From positions 521,091 to 585,090 of the forward strand of contig NZ_HG964404.1 of NCBI RefSeq assembly GCF_000612805.1: a DNA stretch of 64,000 nt, read 5' to 3'. Below are positions 17,748-26,437 of this stretch, one piece after another; positions within the stretch are counted from its first letter, which is position 1, and each line of letters opens with the position of its first letter. The DNA comes from Bacillus ndiopicus (GTDB lineage Bacteria > Bacillota > Bacilli > Bacillales_A > Planococcaceae). The notes under the pieces are model-generated. The model had not been told where the DNA came from. It made no database searches and saw only the letters and a list, made by a program, of their open reading frames with translations. Made by a program: the position numbers and the translations under genes.

Positions 17748-17935
17748 TGAAAGAAAATAAGTATTTCATTAAAAAACAAGCGCAAAAAACGAATTAGCTC
17801 TGCTGTCATATACAAATAAGCAATAAAAAATAGAAAAAATGAAAACTCCTTTTTCCCAGTTTGCTCAAAGAATATATGCAGCAATGCAATAACAAGTCCT
17901 ACCCCTGCAACGCGAAGTACATCTTGAAGCTCCAA
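17726..17935 (-). CDS. spoIIIAC: Stage III sporulation protein AC
   Basis: A 69-residue protein with two membrane helices, the usual size of SpoIIIAC, a component of the SpoIIIA channel. Signatures are DVLRVAGVGLVIALLHIFFEQTGKKEF. The start is TTG, seven bases behind AAGGAGG. It is the first gene of the operon here: spoIIIAA (ATPase) and spoIIIAB, which should precede it, are not present; a terminator and the nitronate monooxygenase gene lie immediately upstream instead. Confidence 0.88.
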   Translation of the reverse strand: MELQDVLRVAGVGLVIALLHIFFEQTGKKEFSFFLFFIAYLYMTAELIRFLRLFFNEILIFFQWLTSSG

Positions 17936-17958
17936 AGCCTAGCCTCCTTACGTACCGC

Positions 17959-17966
17959 ATTATATG
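17959..17966 (-). promoter_or_regulatory. Candidate sigma-E -10 element for the spoIIIAC-AH operon
   Basis: The minus strand reads CATATAAT 24 bases before the TTG start, close to the CATACAAT consensus of sigma-E. No good -35 element was found at the right distance, so this is only a candidate. A promoter is needed here because the upstream gene has its own terminator. Confidence 0.25.
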
Positions 17967-18030
17967 TAGCCCAGATTTGTTATAGAACTATCTTGTAACG
18001 TAATCTCGCTTGCTTTAGCATAATAAAAAA

Positions 18031-18055
18031 GATGACAGAAAAAATTTCTGCCATC
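18031..18055 (-). terminator. Terminator of the nitronate monooxygenase gene
   Basis: On the minus strand GATGGCAGAAA pairs with TTTCTGTCATC (one wobble), followed by six T. It separates this gene from spoIIIAC. Confidence 0.85.
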
Positions 18056-18065
18056 CTGTTATTAA

Positions 18066-19076
18066 TTATAAATCTTGCAAAAGCTCTTCCACAATTTGCT
18101 CAACAGTCGCTTCCTTCGCTAAATGACCATTTTCCCCCATCCATAAGGATAAAAACTCAGGGCGTCCTTGTGCTGTGCTTTCCTTGCGAATCGCTAAAGT
18201 TAAATGATGTTGTAAAGGATATGGAGCAACAACAGCGTCCTTTAAGCGTTCTGTGAAGTCATTTTTCAAGCCACGCGCATATTTCCCTGTGAATGCTTTC
18301 GTTAGCGTTGTCGTACCATTTTCAGATTGTAAAACGGCTTGCTTATATAAAGGGGATATTTCAGTTTCAGCTGCTACTAAAAATGCTGTCCCAACTTGTA
18401 CCGCCTCGGCACCTTGTGTCAAAGCATTTTTCACTTGAGCAGCCGTTGCAATCCCACCTGCTACAATCACAGGAATTGTCACTTGACCGATTACTTGCGT
18501 TAATAATTCCTCCGTACTTATTAATTGTAAAGGCTCAGTAAAAGTACCACGATGCCCACCAGCCTCGCTGCCTTGTAGCACTACTGCATCAAGTCCAGCA
18601 GCCTCAACTGCTTGCGCCTCTTGCAGTGTTGTTGCAGTGCCAATTGTATAAATACCCGCTTCCTTTAAACGTTTAATATCATCCACTGCAGGAATACCGA
18701 ATGTAAATGAGCAGATTGCTACTTGCTCATCAATAACAGCTTGCAGTTGATCTGAATAAACATCAGTTGATATGACCGTTTGTACAGGTGGGATGTTTAG
18801 TTCATCATAAATTGGCTGCAATGCTACACGTGCCTCCTGCAATACTTTCACATCTATTGTTAAATCGGCTTGCACAAATAAATTAACAGCGAAAGGCTTG
18901 TCAGTTCCTTTTTTTACTGCCTGAATAAATGCTCTTGTATCATCACCATTTAAGTACCCTGCTCCAATTGAGCCTAAAATCCCCGCTTCACAGCTCGCAA
19001 TAACAAGCTGCGGTGTTGTTACACCTGCCATCGGTGCTTGAATCATTGGTTTTGTAATTTGAAATTGTTGTAGCAT
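18066..19076 (-). CDS. Nitronate monooxygenase family flavoprotein
   Basis: The 336-residue protein is a TIM-barrel FMN enzyme of the 2-nitropropane dioxygenase/FabK superfamily. Key segments are ITKPMIQAPMAGVTTPQLV at the N-terminus, LQGSEAGGHRG near residue 170, VIVAGGIATAAQVKNALTQG and AEAVQVGTAFL for FMN phosphate binding. Nitronate monooxygenases detoxify alkyl nitronates such as propionate-3-nitronate; FabK, an enoyl-ACP reductase, is the main alternative and cannot be excluded by eye. It occupies the place where yqhV-spoIIIAA-spoIIIAB sit in B. subtilis. AAGGAG precedes the ATG. Confidence 0.85.
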   Translation of the reverse strand: MLQQFQITKPMIQAPMAGVTTPQLVIASCEAGILGSIGAGYLNGDDTRAFIQAVKKGTDKPFAVNLFVQADLTIDVKVLQEARVALQPIYDELNIPPVQTVISTDVYSDQLQAVIDEQVAICSFTFGIPAVDDIKRLKEAGIYTIGTATTLQEAQAVEAAGLDAVVLQGSEAGGHRGTFTEPLQLISTEELLTQVIGQVTIPVIVAGGIATAAQVKNALTQGAEAVQVGTAFLVAAETEISPLYKQAVLQSENGTTTLTKAFTGKYARGLKNDFTERLKDAVVAPYPLQHHLTLAIRKESTAQGRPEFLSLWMGENGHLAKEATVEQIVEELLQDL

Positions 19077-19133
19077 TCTTCATCACTCCTTCCATAATAT
19101 TGTAGTACTTTTACGCTATCGTTACTATAGAAA

Positions 19134-19172
19134 AAAGCCAGTTTATAAGCATATTGCTTACAAACCAGCTTT
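19134..19172 (-). terminator. Terminator of efp
   Basis: On the minus strand AAAGCTGGTTTGTAAGCA pairs with TGCTTATAAACTGGCTTT through some G-T pairs, followed by six T. Confidence 0.8.
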
Positions 19173-19184
19173 CAAGTTTACTCA

Positions 19185-19742
19185 TTACGCACGTGAAACG
19201 TAAGAGCCCTCTGATGTGTTGATAATTAATTTGTCGCCTTGGTTTACGAAGAATGGTACGTTTACCATTAAACCTGTCTCCATTTTAGCTGGCTTAGAAC
19301 CACCTGAAGCAGTATCACCTTTAATACCAGGCTCAGTTTCAGCAACTTCTAAAACAACTGTGTTTGGTAATTCAATACCTAGCATCTCACCTTGGTATGA
19401 TTGAATGTGAACTTCCATGTTTTCTAATAAGTAGAATAATTCATCTTCAATTTGTGCTGCTGCTAAAGTTGTTTGGTCGTATGATTCCATGTCCATAAAT
19501 ACATGCTCATCACCTTGAGCATATAAATATTGCATTTTACGATTGTCAATCATCGCTTTTTCTACTTTTTCACCCGCACGGAACGTTTTTTCGTTAACGT
19601 TACCATTACGTAGGTTACGTAGTTTTGAACGCACAAATGCTGCACCCTTACCTGGTTTTACGTGTTGGAAATCAAGAACACGGTATAATTGGCCATCAAC
19701 GATAATTGTTAGACCTGTGCGAAAATCGTTTACTGAAATCAT
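19185..19742 (-). CDS. efp: Translation elongation factor P
   Basis: EF-P binds the ribosome between the P and E sites and rescues stalling at polyproline stretches. The 185-residue protein has the three beta-barrel domains: [20 protein letters not shown], the [10 protein letters not shown] loop whose Lys32 is the post-translationally modified tip, and the C-terminal [19 protein letters not shown] and [15 protein letters not shown] segments. TTGGAGG precedes the ATG. It follows the prolidase gene by 18 bases, the conserved yqhT-efp arrangement. Confidence 0.97.
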   Translation of the reverse strand: MISVNDFRTGLTIIVDGQLYRVLDFQHVKPGKGAAFVRSKLRNLRNGNVNEKTFRAGEKVEKAMIDNRKMQYLYAQGDEHVFMDMESYDQTTLAAAQIEDELFYLLENMEVHIQSYQGEMLGIELPNTVVLEVAETEPGIKGDTASGGSKPAKMETGLMVNVPFFVNQGDKLIINTSEGSYVSRA

Positions 19743-19760
19743 CTTTATTTTTCCTCCAAA

Positions 19761-20819
19761 TTATAAAATAATTAAATCCTTCGTAGAATGAGTTAATTTT
19801 TCATTACCTGTTGCCGTAATTAGTATATCATCCTCAATGCGTACGCCGCCAATTCCCGGTAAGTATACACCTGGCTCAATTGTAACAGCCATTCCAGGCT
19901 CTAACACTGTTTCTGAACGGAATGATAGCCCTGGACCTTCATGCACTTCTAAACCAATTCCGTGCCCTGTTGAATGTCCAAATGCTTCACCGTAGCCTTT
20001 TGATGTTAAATAATCGCGTGCTACTGCATCTGCCTCGATACCTGTCATACCTGGACCTACTTTTTCTAAAGCAAGTAGCTGTGATTCTAATACAACATTA
20101 TACATTTCTACAAGCTTGTCAGACGGCTGTCCTACTGCAATTGTACGTGTAATATCAGAAATATAGCCATTATATAGTGCACCGAAGTCAAGTGTGACAA
20201 AATCGCCCTTTTCGATTACTTTATTAGTCGCAACACCGTGTGGCAACGCTGAGCGCACACCACTCGCTACGATAATATCAAATGACGAGCTTGTCGCACC
20301 TTGCTTACGCATGAAAAACTCAAGCTCATTCGACACATCAAGCTCTGTTTTACCAGGCTCAATATAGCCTAAAATATGTGTAAATGCCTGATCTGCAATT
20401 TCACATGCAGCCTTAATAATATTAATCTCTTGCTCTGTCTTAATCAAGCGAATTTTTTCAATTAACCCAGCAGTCGGTACAAATTCAGCTTTAATTGCAC
20501 TTTTGTATTGAGCATATGCACTGTATGTTAGCGCTTCTTTTTCAAACCCAACCGTTTGAACTCCCATTAATGCAGCCTGCTTCGCTACCTCATCAACAAT
20601 TAAACCACTATGCTGAACAATGCGAAAATCCTTAACTTGCTCTGCAGCTTGTTCAGTATAACGGAAATCCGTAATAAATACCGCATCATTTTTTGATACG
20701 ATTGCTACACCTGCAGTACCTGTAAAGCCTGTCATATAACGGCGATTGTAATCATTTGTAATTAATAATGCTTCGATTTTCTCATCGATTAATGCTTGAC
20801 GTAATTTTGCTAATTTCAT
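19761..20819 (-). CDS. yqhT: M24 aminopeptidase/Xaa-Pro dipeptidase
   Basis: A 352-residue metallopeptidase that cleaves dipeptides or peptides with proline in the second position. The N-terminal creatinase-like domain (residues 1-130) is followed by the pita-bread domain with two-metal ligands in LDFGALYNGYISDITRT (two Asp), GHSTGHGIGLEVHEGPG (His), AVTIEPGVY (Glu) and GGVRIEDDILIT (Glu). It sits between aroQ and efp, as in B. subtilis, and is presumably co-transcribed with both. Its link to efp suggests a shared relation to proline, but that is inference. Confidence 0.92.
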   Translation of the reverse strand: MKLAKLRQALIDEKIEALLITNDYNRRYMTGFTGTAGVAIVSKNDAVFITDFRYTEQAAEQVKDFRIVQHSGLIVDEVAKQAALMGVQTVGFEKEALTYSAYAQYKSAIKAEFVPTAGLIEKIRLIKTEQEINIIKAACEIADQAFTHILGYIEPGKTELDVSNELEFFMRKQGATSSSFDIIVASGVRSALPHGVATNKVIEKGDFVTLDFGALYNGYISDITRTIAVGQPSDKLVEMYNVVLESQLLALEKVGPGMTGIEADAVARDYLTSKGYGEAFGHSTGHGIGLEVHEGPGLSFRSETVLEPGMAVTIEPGVYLPGIGGVRIEDDILITATGNEKLTHSTKDLIIL

Positions 20820-20836
20820 GTTGTAATTCCCCTTTT

Positions 20837-21265
20837 TTATTGTTGTAAAAATTTGCGCACAGCTAAATCATAGCCAATTGTTCCGAGACCGCAAATTTGC
20901 CCGACACATTCCGCTGCTAGCATCGAATGATGACGGAATGACTCGCGCTTATGAATGTTTGAAATATGTACTTCAATGACAGGGACTGTAACAGATGCAA
21001 TTGCATCGCGTAAAGCAACACTTGTATGTGTGTAGGCTCCTGGATTGAAAACAATGCCTGCCATTTCACTATCTTCAGCTTCATGAATCCAATCAATCAA
21101 TTGTCCTTCATGGTTAGATTGACGGAAATCAATTTCGCTTTGAAATCCTGCCGCAAGTACTTGCAATCTTACTTCAATATCCGCCAGCGTTTCTGTTCCA
21201 TAAATCTCTGGCTCGCGCTTTCCAAGGCGATTTAAATTTGGACCATTTAATACGAGCAATTTCAC
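20837..21265 (-). CDS. aroQ: 3-dehydroquinate dehydratase, type II
   Basis: AroQ removes water from 3-dehydroquinate to give 3-dehydroshikimate in aromatic amino acid synthesis. The 142-residue length is normal for the dodecameric type II enzyme. Signatures: LNGPNLNRLGKREPEIYG with the catalytic Tyr, IVFNPGAYTHTSVALRDAI, and VIEVHISNIHKRESFRHHS with the catalytic His. It starts with GTG behind AAAGGGGTGA and is 17 bases upstream of the prolidase gene. aroK, another pathway gene, lies at 42857. Confidence 0.96.
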   Translation of the reverse strand: MKLLVLNGPNLNRLGKREPEIYGTETLADIEVRLQVLAAGFQSEIDFRQSNHEGQLIDWIHEAEDSEMAGIVFNPGAYTHTSVALRDAIASVTVPVIEVHISNIHKRESFRHHSMLAAECVGQICGLGTIGYDLAVRKFLQQ

Positions 21266-21297
21266 TATATATCACCCCTTTAATTGACGACATAATT

Positions 21298-21747
21298 TTA
21301 TTTTATCATAGTGTTTTTATACATCAACTTTTTTCGATAAGCGAATTTTCTATTATAATAATGAAATTTCGCTGTTTCAATAACAAAACGGCATGTCATT
21401 ACAGTAGTAACTATAAATGGAATTGATAATTTTTTGAAAGATGCCTTTTCTGCAGGTAAATCATAAATAATCCATTCTGTTAAAAATGCAATTGCAAGCC
21501 CCACAACTAAAGAGGTGAAAAATGCTGGTACACGCCAAGTATACTGAAGTAAAATATATAATAATAAAAATAAAATAAATAATACTAGACCTAACCAAAG
21601 CCACGCAGTAAATGGTGCCATGTCAAGCTCCCACTTTTTAACGAAACCAATAGGATGCCAAGAAATCAACGAAAAATAATGCAAAATCTTTAACGCACAT
21701 GAAAAGCCAATTGCACTGACAAGACACGTTATAATAGCTAAAAGCAT
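21298..21747 (-). CDS. yqhR: Conserved membrane protein YqhR
   Basis: A 149-residue membrane protein with four helices, matching YqhR in size, hydrophobic pattern and position next to aroQ. Its function is unknown. The start at 21747 is chosen because GGGAGGG lies six bases before it; the longer open frame has no ribosome binding site. It is divergent from yqhQ. Confidence 0.8.
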   Translation of the reverse strand: MLLAIITCLVSAIGFSCALKILHYFSLISWHPIGFVKKWELDMAPFTAWLWLGLVLFILFLLLYILLQYTWRVPAFFTSLVVGLAIAFLTEWIIYDLPAEKASFKKLSIPFIVTTVMTCRFVIETAKFHYYNRKFAYRKKLMYKNTMIK

Positions 21748-21869
21748 AGAAATCCCTCCCTTTTCTGTATTTTTACCAAATTCCACATGCCGTATGCATT
21801 TTCGTAGTCGTTTATGAAAAAATTTAGTACAATAACTTTAGAAACTATTTAAGAGAGTGGTGTACATAC

Positions 21870-22805
21870 GTGAGCAAGGAAGTACCCGTATATGGTGGAC
21901 AGGCGCTATTAGAAGGCGTTATGTTCGCTGGAAAAGAGCATATGATTACTGCGATACGTCGCAATGATCATTCGATTGATTATTTTCATGTAGAAAAAAA
22001 GAAAAAACCTTTGTATCAAAAATTAAAGAAGATTCCTTTCGTACGAGGTGTCGTTGCATTGATTGAATCCGCTGGCTTTGGCTCTCGCCATTTACAGTTT
22101 GCTAGCGAGCGCTATGATGTAACGCCTGGAGAGGAAGAAGAAAATGGCGAGGAACCATCAAAGCTACAAATGATTTTAGGCGTAGCAGTTGTCGGAGTGC
22201 TGTCTTTCTTATTCGGAAAATTTGTATTTACCCTTGTACCTGTTTTTTTAGCTAATTTATTTTCAGGCTTGATTCCAAACAAAACAGGGCAAATCTTTTT
22301 AGAAACAGGCTTTAAGCTGATATTGTTATTAGGCTATTTACAAATTATCGCGATGACACCTATTATTAAGCGAGTATTCCAATACCACGGCGCAGAACAT
22401 AAAGTGATTAATTGTCATGAGGCAGGCTTAGAGCTAACAGTAGAAAATGTACAAAAACAATCACGTTTACACTACCGATGTGGCTCAAGCTTTATTTTAT
22501 TTACGGTAATCGTCGGTATGTTTGTCTACTTTTTCGTTCCAACAGACCCACTATGGCTACGTATTGTCAACCGTATTTTATTAATTCCTGTCGTACTAGG
22601 TATTTCCTTTGAGGTCCTACAGGCAACAAATGCTTTACGCAACGTACCAGTATTACGCTTTTTAGGCTATCCAGGTCTTTGGCTACAGCTTTTAACAACA
22701 AAAGAGCCAAAGGACGACCAAGTGGAAGTAGCTATCGCTTCATTTAAAAAATTACATGAAGTGGAGCAAAATCCAGAAATAGCTGCAACTTTACACCATG
22801 ATTAA
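21870..22805 (+). CDS. yqhQ: DUF1385 membrane protein YqhQ
   Basis: A 311-residue protein starting SKEVPVYGGQALLEGVMFAG, the clear signature of the DUF1385/YqhQ family. Several membrane helices follow (about residues 105-125, 145-165, 205-225), and the segment YHGAEHKVINCHEAG with conserved His and Cys suggests a metal site. Function is not established. The start is GTG behind GAGAGTGG. It is convergent with the EamA transporter gene and ends in a shared terminator. Confidence 0.93.
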   Translation: MSKEVPVYGGQALLEGVMFAGKEHMITAIRRNDHSIDYFHVEKKKKPLYQKLKKIPFVRGVVALIESAGFGSRHLQFASERYDVTPGEEEENGEEPSKLQMILGVAVVGVLSFLFGKFVFTLVPVFLANLFSGLIPNKTGQIFLETGFKLILLLGYLQIIAMTPIIKRVFQYHGAEHKVINCHEAGLELTVENVQKQSRLHYRCGSSFILFTVIVGMFVYFFVPTDPLWLRIVNRILLIPVVLGISFEVLQATNALRNVPVLRFLGYPGLWLQLLTTKEPKDDQVEVAIASFKKLHEVEQNPEIAATLHHD

Positions 22806-22808
22806 ATG

Positions 22809-22848
22809 AAAAAGGCTACAGAAAGGTTGAATTTTCTGTAGCCTTTTT
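22809..22848. terminator. Bidirectional terminator between yqhQ and the EamA transporter
   Basis: AAAAAGGCTACAGAAA and TTTCTGTAGCCTTTTT are perfect 16-base inverted repeats between convergent genes. Confidence 0.9.
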
Positions 22849-22849
22849 C

Positions 22850-23740
22850 TTATGTAGATCGCCCTAGCTTTTTCGCCATTCTGTTCTTGAAATATGCCGG
22901 CTTTAACTCAGCAATTAAAATCGCTATCATGATTAACAAAGCGCCCATCGTCATTTTAAATGTCAATATTTCGTGTAAAAATAGGATGGAAAACAATGTT
23001 CCAAATAAAGCTTCTGTTGATAAAATAATGGCTGCCTTTGTTGCGGTCGTGTATTTATGCGCCACATTTTGAAAGACATAGGCAAGCGTCGTTGAGAAAA
23101 CAGCTAAATAAATAACGGAGTAAATCCCCTCTTTGGCGATAGTTGTTGGAATATCTCCTTGTATAATAACAACAATCGTACCAATCAATGCCGCTGTCAC
23201 AAATTGCACAATCGTTAATATAAGTGCATCCTCTTTTTGCACAAAATAATTCGTATAAAAAATATCAAATGCAAAGCCTACTGCACATACTAACGTTAAT
23301 ATATCCCCAATATTCATTTTTAAGGAACCTTGTAATGATAATAAGCCAATCCCTACTAAGGCGAGAACAGACCCAAACATTTCATAGCCATCAATTTTTC
23401 TTTTATATAAGACAAATGCAATTAAAGGCACAATCACAACATTAACAGCCGTTAAAAAGGCATTTTTCGATGCGGTTGTATATTCTAATCCCACTGTTTG
23501 AAATGCAAAGGCAACATATAAAATTGTCCCTAACACAGCACCTTTCCAAACAACTGACCAGCGCAGCCCTTTCAATCTATAACCAAATAACACCATCAAA
23601 ATAATCGCTGCTAATATAAAGCGCCCCGCCATTACTTGATAAGCGGTTAAATATTTTAATGCAATTGCTGTTACTACAAAGCCACTGCCCCAAACGATTG
23701 CCGTTGTGAGCATCATGGCATCTCCCATATACTTTTTCAC
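22850..23740 (-). CDS. EamA/DMT family transporter
   Basis: The 296-residue protein has ten predicted membrane helices in two EamA halves. The first half shows DAMMLTTAIVWGSGFVVTAI and KNAFLTAVNVVIVPLIAFVL; the second shows ALFGTLFSILFLHEIL. Members export metabolites such as amino acids or act as permeases; the substrate cannot be inferred. The start is GTG at 23740, though nearby in-frame ATG codons are possible. The 20-bp repeat block lies directly upstream. Confidence 0.85.
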   Translation of the reverse strand: MKKYMGDAMMLTTAIVWGSGFVVTAIALKYLTAYQVMAGRFILAAIILMVLFGYRLKGLRWSVVWKGAVLGTILYVAFAFQTVGLEYTTASKNAFLTAVNVVIVPLIAFVLYKRKIDGYEMFGSVLALVGIGLLSLQGSLKMNIGDILTLVCAVGFAFDIFYTNYFVQKEDALILTIVQFVTAALIGTIVVIIQGDIPTTIAKEGIYSVIYLAVFSTTLAYVFQNVAHKYTTATKAAIILSTEALFGTLFSILFLHEILTFKMTMGALLIMIAILIAELKPAYFKNRMAKKLGRST

Positions 23741-23870
23741 TTCTTTTCCCCCTCACTGTTCCATAATAGCAGAAAAAGGGACAACCACCGTACTTTTTCT
23801 TAGAAATTAAGTAAATTTTTCGATAATTCATCCGTTTTTGAACCCTAGTAAGCTATGATTTTCGTTGACT

Positions 23871-24074
23871 TATCTGCGAATTTCACAAGTTAATTGCGAC
23901 TTTTTTTTTTTATTTGCGATTTGCTCTATTTAGACGCACTTGCTTTGTTTTATTGACACTTTTCTTTGATTTATCTGCGCTTTTCTTTGACTTATCTGCG
24001 CTTTCCCCGAGTTATCTGCGTTTCTCCCAATTTATCTACAGTTTCTCTGAGAGTTATCGATATTCCCCAATCCC
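23871..24074. repeat. Degenerate tandem repeat, about 20.4-bp period, 10 units (block 1)
   Basis: Units begin TATCTGCG or close variants at 23871, 23891, 23911, 23931, 23951, 23972, 23993, 24013, 24033 and 24055, so steps are 20 or 21 bases (last one 22). A typical unit is TATCTGCGCTTTTCTTTGAC. The units vary in their second half, and the middle ones are the most eroded. No convincing gene overlaps. The same repeat occurs at 38346-38448. The block lies upstream of the EamA gene and downstream of the 24148 gene. Confidence 0.85.
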
Positions 24075-24147
24075 TACAGCCAATTTGCTAGCTTGTGAAA
24101 AAATGAGCTATCAAGAAAATATACTTTTCTGATAGCCCTCATCAAAA

Positions 24148-24519
24148 CTATTTAATTACTACACCATAAACGAAAACGCCTATAAATGCTAGCATAATCG
24201 CGAATGCTTGGACAAATGAAATAATATGGTGCCTTAAATAAGCATCATATTTCTTCTCTAACACGCCACGCACAAGCAAAATGACTACAAAGCCTGCTGG
24301 CACAAAGGCTACAGACGAAAGCTCTAATTTGGGTGTATATAGTAGGATAGATAGAACGACAGTTACAATAACAGCTAGTTCAAATGGGAGCTGCCATTTT
24401 GTTTTATATTGATAAAACATCGTTCCCTCTACACGAATATACCCTACTTTTCTCTTTAAAATTGGTATAAACAGCCATTGATAAAGTATAACGACTATAA
24501 AAATAGTTAAATACTCCAT
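24148..24519 (-). CDS. Small membrane protein, DUF4181-like
   Basis: A 123-residue protein with four membrane helices and the segment VGYIRVEGTMFYQYKTKWQL between the first two. The pattern resembles DUF4181 proteins, which have no known function. The start is uncertain: ATG at 24519 or the GTG two codons upstream, both near AAAGAG. It follows lipM on the same strand at a short distance. Confidence 0.6.
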   Translation of the reverse strand: MEYLTIFIVVILYQWLFIPILKRKVGYIRVEGTMFYQYKTKWQLPFELAVIVTVVLSILLYTPKLELSSVAFVPAGFVVILLVRGVLEKKYDAYLRHHIISFVQAFAIMLAFIGVFVYGVVIK

Positions 24520-24540
24520 ACGCACACTCTTTCTACAACA

Positions 24541-25371
24541 TTATTTTTTAAAATTCCACTCGTCGTTTGCGTATTTTTTCGCCTCTAGCTCTTTCACGTA
24601 AGCTAGCTGTTCCTCCGTTAATGTGTATGGCACCAGCTCAATTTCTAATGATTTTTCAAAGCCTGCTTTAAATGCCTCAACACATTGCGGGATTGTAAAT
24701 GGCGTATCGACAAAGCGATTCATCGCTACCGCTTTTTCAGGTAGCTTTTCACGCATTTTTTGCTTCGCTTCCTCAGAGGAAAATTTAAATACTGATAATA
24801 ATTTTTCCGCATCTAAATCAAGCAATATCGCACCATGCTGCAAAATCACACCTTTTTGACGTGTTTGTGCGCTTCCTGCAACCTTTTTTCCCTCTACTAC
24901 TAACTCATACCAACTTGGTGCATCGAAGCATACAGCGCTTTTAGGCTTCTTTAAATCCGCTTGCTTTTCCTCTGTATCTGGTACACTAAAGTAAGCATTC
25001 AATCCTAAATTTTGAAAGCCCAATAAAATGCCTTCACTTAACACACGATAAGCCTCTGTAACCGTTTTCGGCATATTTGGATATTCCTCTGTCACAATAA
25101 TTGAATACGTTAGCTCTTGATCATGAAGTACTGCACGTCCGCCAGTTGGTCGGCGTACAAAACCTAAATTTTGACGTTTTACGGCCTCTAAATCAATATC
25201 ACGTGCTGCTTGCTGGAAATAGCCAATCGACAACGTCGCTGGATTCCATTCATAAAAGCGAATAACGGGCGGAATACTTCCTTCGCTATGCCAATCAAGT
25301 AATGCCTCATCCAATGCCATATTAAACGATGGTGAACAAGGTCCTGAATTAATAAAATACCACTTTTCCAC
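24541..25371 (-). CDS. lipM: Octanoyl-[GcvH]:protein N-octanoyltransferase
   Basis: LipM transfers octanoyl groups from acyl carrier protein to GcvH, the first step of lipoate assembly in Bacilli. The sequence follows the B. subtilis protein closely: [49 protein letters not shown], and [20 protein letters not shown], whose Cys is the acyl-carrying nucleophile. The end [11 protein letters not shown] is also conserved. The start is set at the GTG at 25371 because the ATG at 25380 touches AAGGAG directly. Lipoylated GcvH would work with the GcvP/GcvT proteins encoded at 38493-42428. Confidence 0.95.
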   Translation of the reverse strand: MEKWYFINSGPCSPSFNMALDEALLDWHSEGSIPPVIRFYEWNPATLSIGYFQQAARDIDLEAVKRQNLGFVRRPTGGRAVLHDQELTYSIIVTEEYPNMPKTVTEAYRVLSEGILLGFQNLGLNAYFSVPDTEEKQADLKKPKSAVCFDAPSWYELVVEGKKVAGSAQTRQKGVILQHGAILLDLDAEKLLSVFKFSSEEAKQKMREKLPEKAVAMNRFVDTPFTIPQCVEAFKAGFEKSLEIELVPYTLTEEQLAYVKELEAKKYANDEWNFKK

Positions 25372-25453
25372 TACTGTCATCTCCTTGACGAAACTTACCT
25401 CTTCTAAATTATCATACATAGTGAGTGGATAGTAAATAATTTGTTTGAAATAG

Positions 25454-25494
25454 AAAAGGAAGCTGCCTAGAAAATTTCTAGACTACTTCCTTTT
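25454..25494 (-). terminator. Terminator of the mnt operon
   Basis: AAAAGGAAG/CTTCCTTTT outer arms with an inner CTAGAAA/TTTCTAG stem, behind mntD. Confidence 0.75.
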
Positions 25495-25564
25495 ATGTCA
25501 ATCATTTAGCTGTAGATTTTAGCCAGCGTTTAACAAGAAGAATTTATCGAACAGCTTCCTATTT

Positions 25565-26437
25565 CTAAAAAGAGCCCCTGCTGGCAACTGCTCTTTTATT
25601 TAAATGCTGCTGCAATTTATCAATTAGGAATATCACTAGAAAAATCACCCCAACAGCTGCAGCCATCATTCCTGCAATTGAAGTATCTAGCCATTTTGCC
25701 ACGTAATAGCCAAGAATGGCGGAGGCAACACCAAAGCACATGCTCCATAAAAACATTTCCTTAACCGATTTGCTAATTAAGTAAGCGGTTGCTGCTGGAC
25801 CAATCGGCATTGCCACAACTAAAATTGCCCCAACACTATCAAAGGCTGCAACCGTAGTTAACGAAATGGTTGTAATAAAAACATAATGCAATAAAATCAC
25901 TGGTAAACCGATGGTCGTCGCATATACATAATCGAATGTTGAAAGCTTCATTTCCTTATAAAATAGAAACAAAAATGCAACATTAATAACTAAAACAAGT
26001 AGCAGCATCCAAACTGCTTTTGGCATTGTAATGGATAAAAATGTCCATTTATCCCAAGGAACAAAGGAAATTTCCCCCATCAAAACATGCTCTACATCTA
26101 GGTGAATATTGCCTGCAAATAGCGTAATGAGTAAAACACCTAAGGCAAATAAAGATGTAAATGTCACACCAATCGCCGCATCCTCTTGAATACCTGAAGA
26201 TTGCAGTAACTGTACTAAATATGCTGTCAAAATTCCTGCCATCGCTGCACCAACTAACATCCACAAGCCGTTCAATGATTGTGTAATAATAAAAGCCATC
26301 ACAATCCCAAATAATACCGTATGACTAATTGCATCTGCAATCATTGACATTTTACGAAGAATCAAAAAAACTCCTGCAATACCACACGTAATACCGACTA
26401 AAACACCTGTTAAAATAACCCAAAATTCAATCATCAT
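25565..26437 (-). CDS. mntD: Manganese ABC transporter permease MntD
   Basis: A 290-residue permease of the metal ABC-3 family with about eight membrane helices, starting IEFWVILTGVLVGITCGIAG and containing MSMIADAISHTVLFGIVMAF, a segment typical of Mn/Zn/Fe permeases. It overlaps mntC by four bases. The paired permeases MntC and MntD form the membrane channel of the importer. Confidence 0.9.
   Translation of the reverse strand: MMIEFWVILTGVLVGITCGIAGVFLILRKMSMIADAISHTVLFGIVMAFIITQSLNGLWMLVGAAMAGILTAYLVQLLQSSGIQEDAAIGVTFTSLFALGVLLITLFAGNIHLDVEHVLMGEISFVPWDKWTFLSITMPKAVWMLLLVLVINVAFLFLFYKEMKLSTFDYVYATTIGLPVILLHYVFITTISLTTVAAFDSVGAILVVAMPIGPAATAYLISKSVKEMFLWSMCFGVASAILGYYVAKWLDTSIAGMMAAAVGVIFLVIFLIDKLQQHLNKRAVASRGSF

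Noticed and set aside
23871-24074. CRISPR array at the repeat block
   Set aside because: Units are contiguous at 20-21 bases with no constant repeat and unique spacer pattern, and no cas genes are present.
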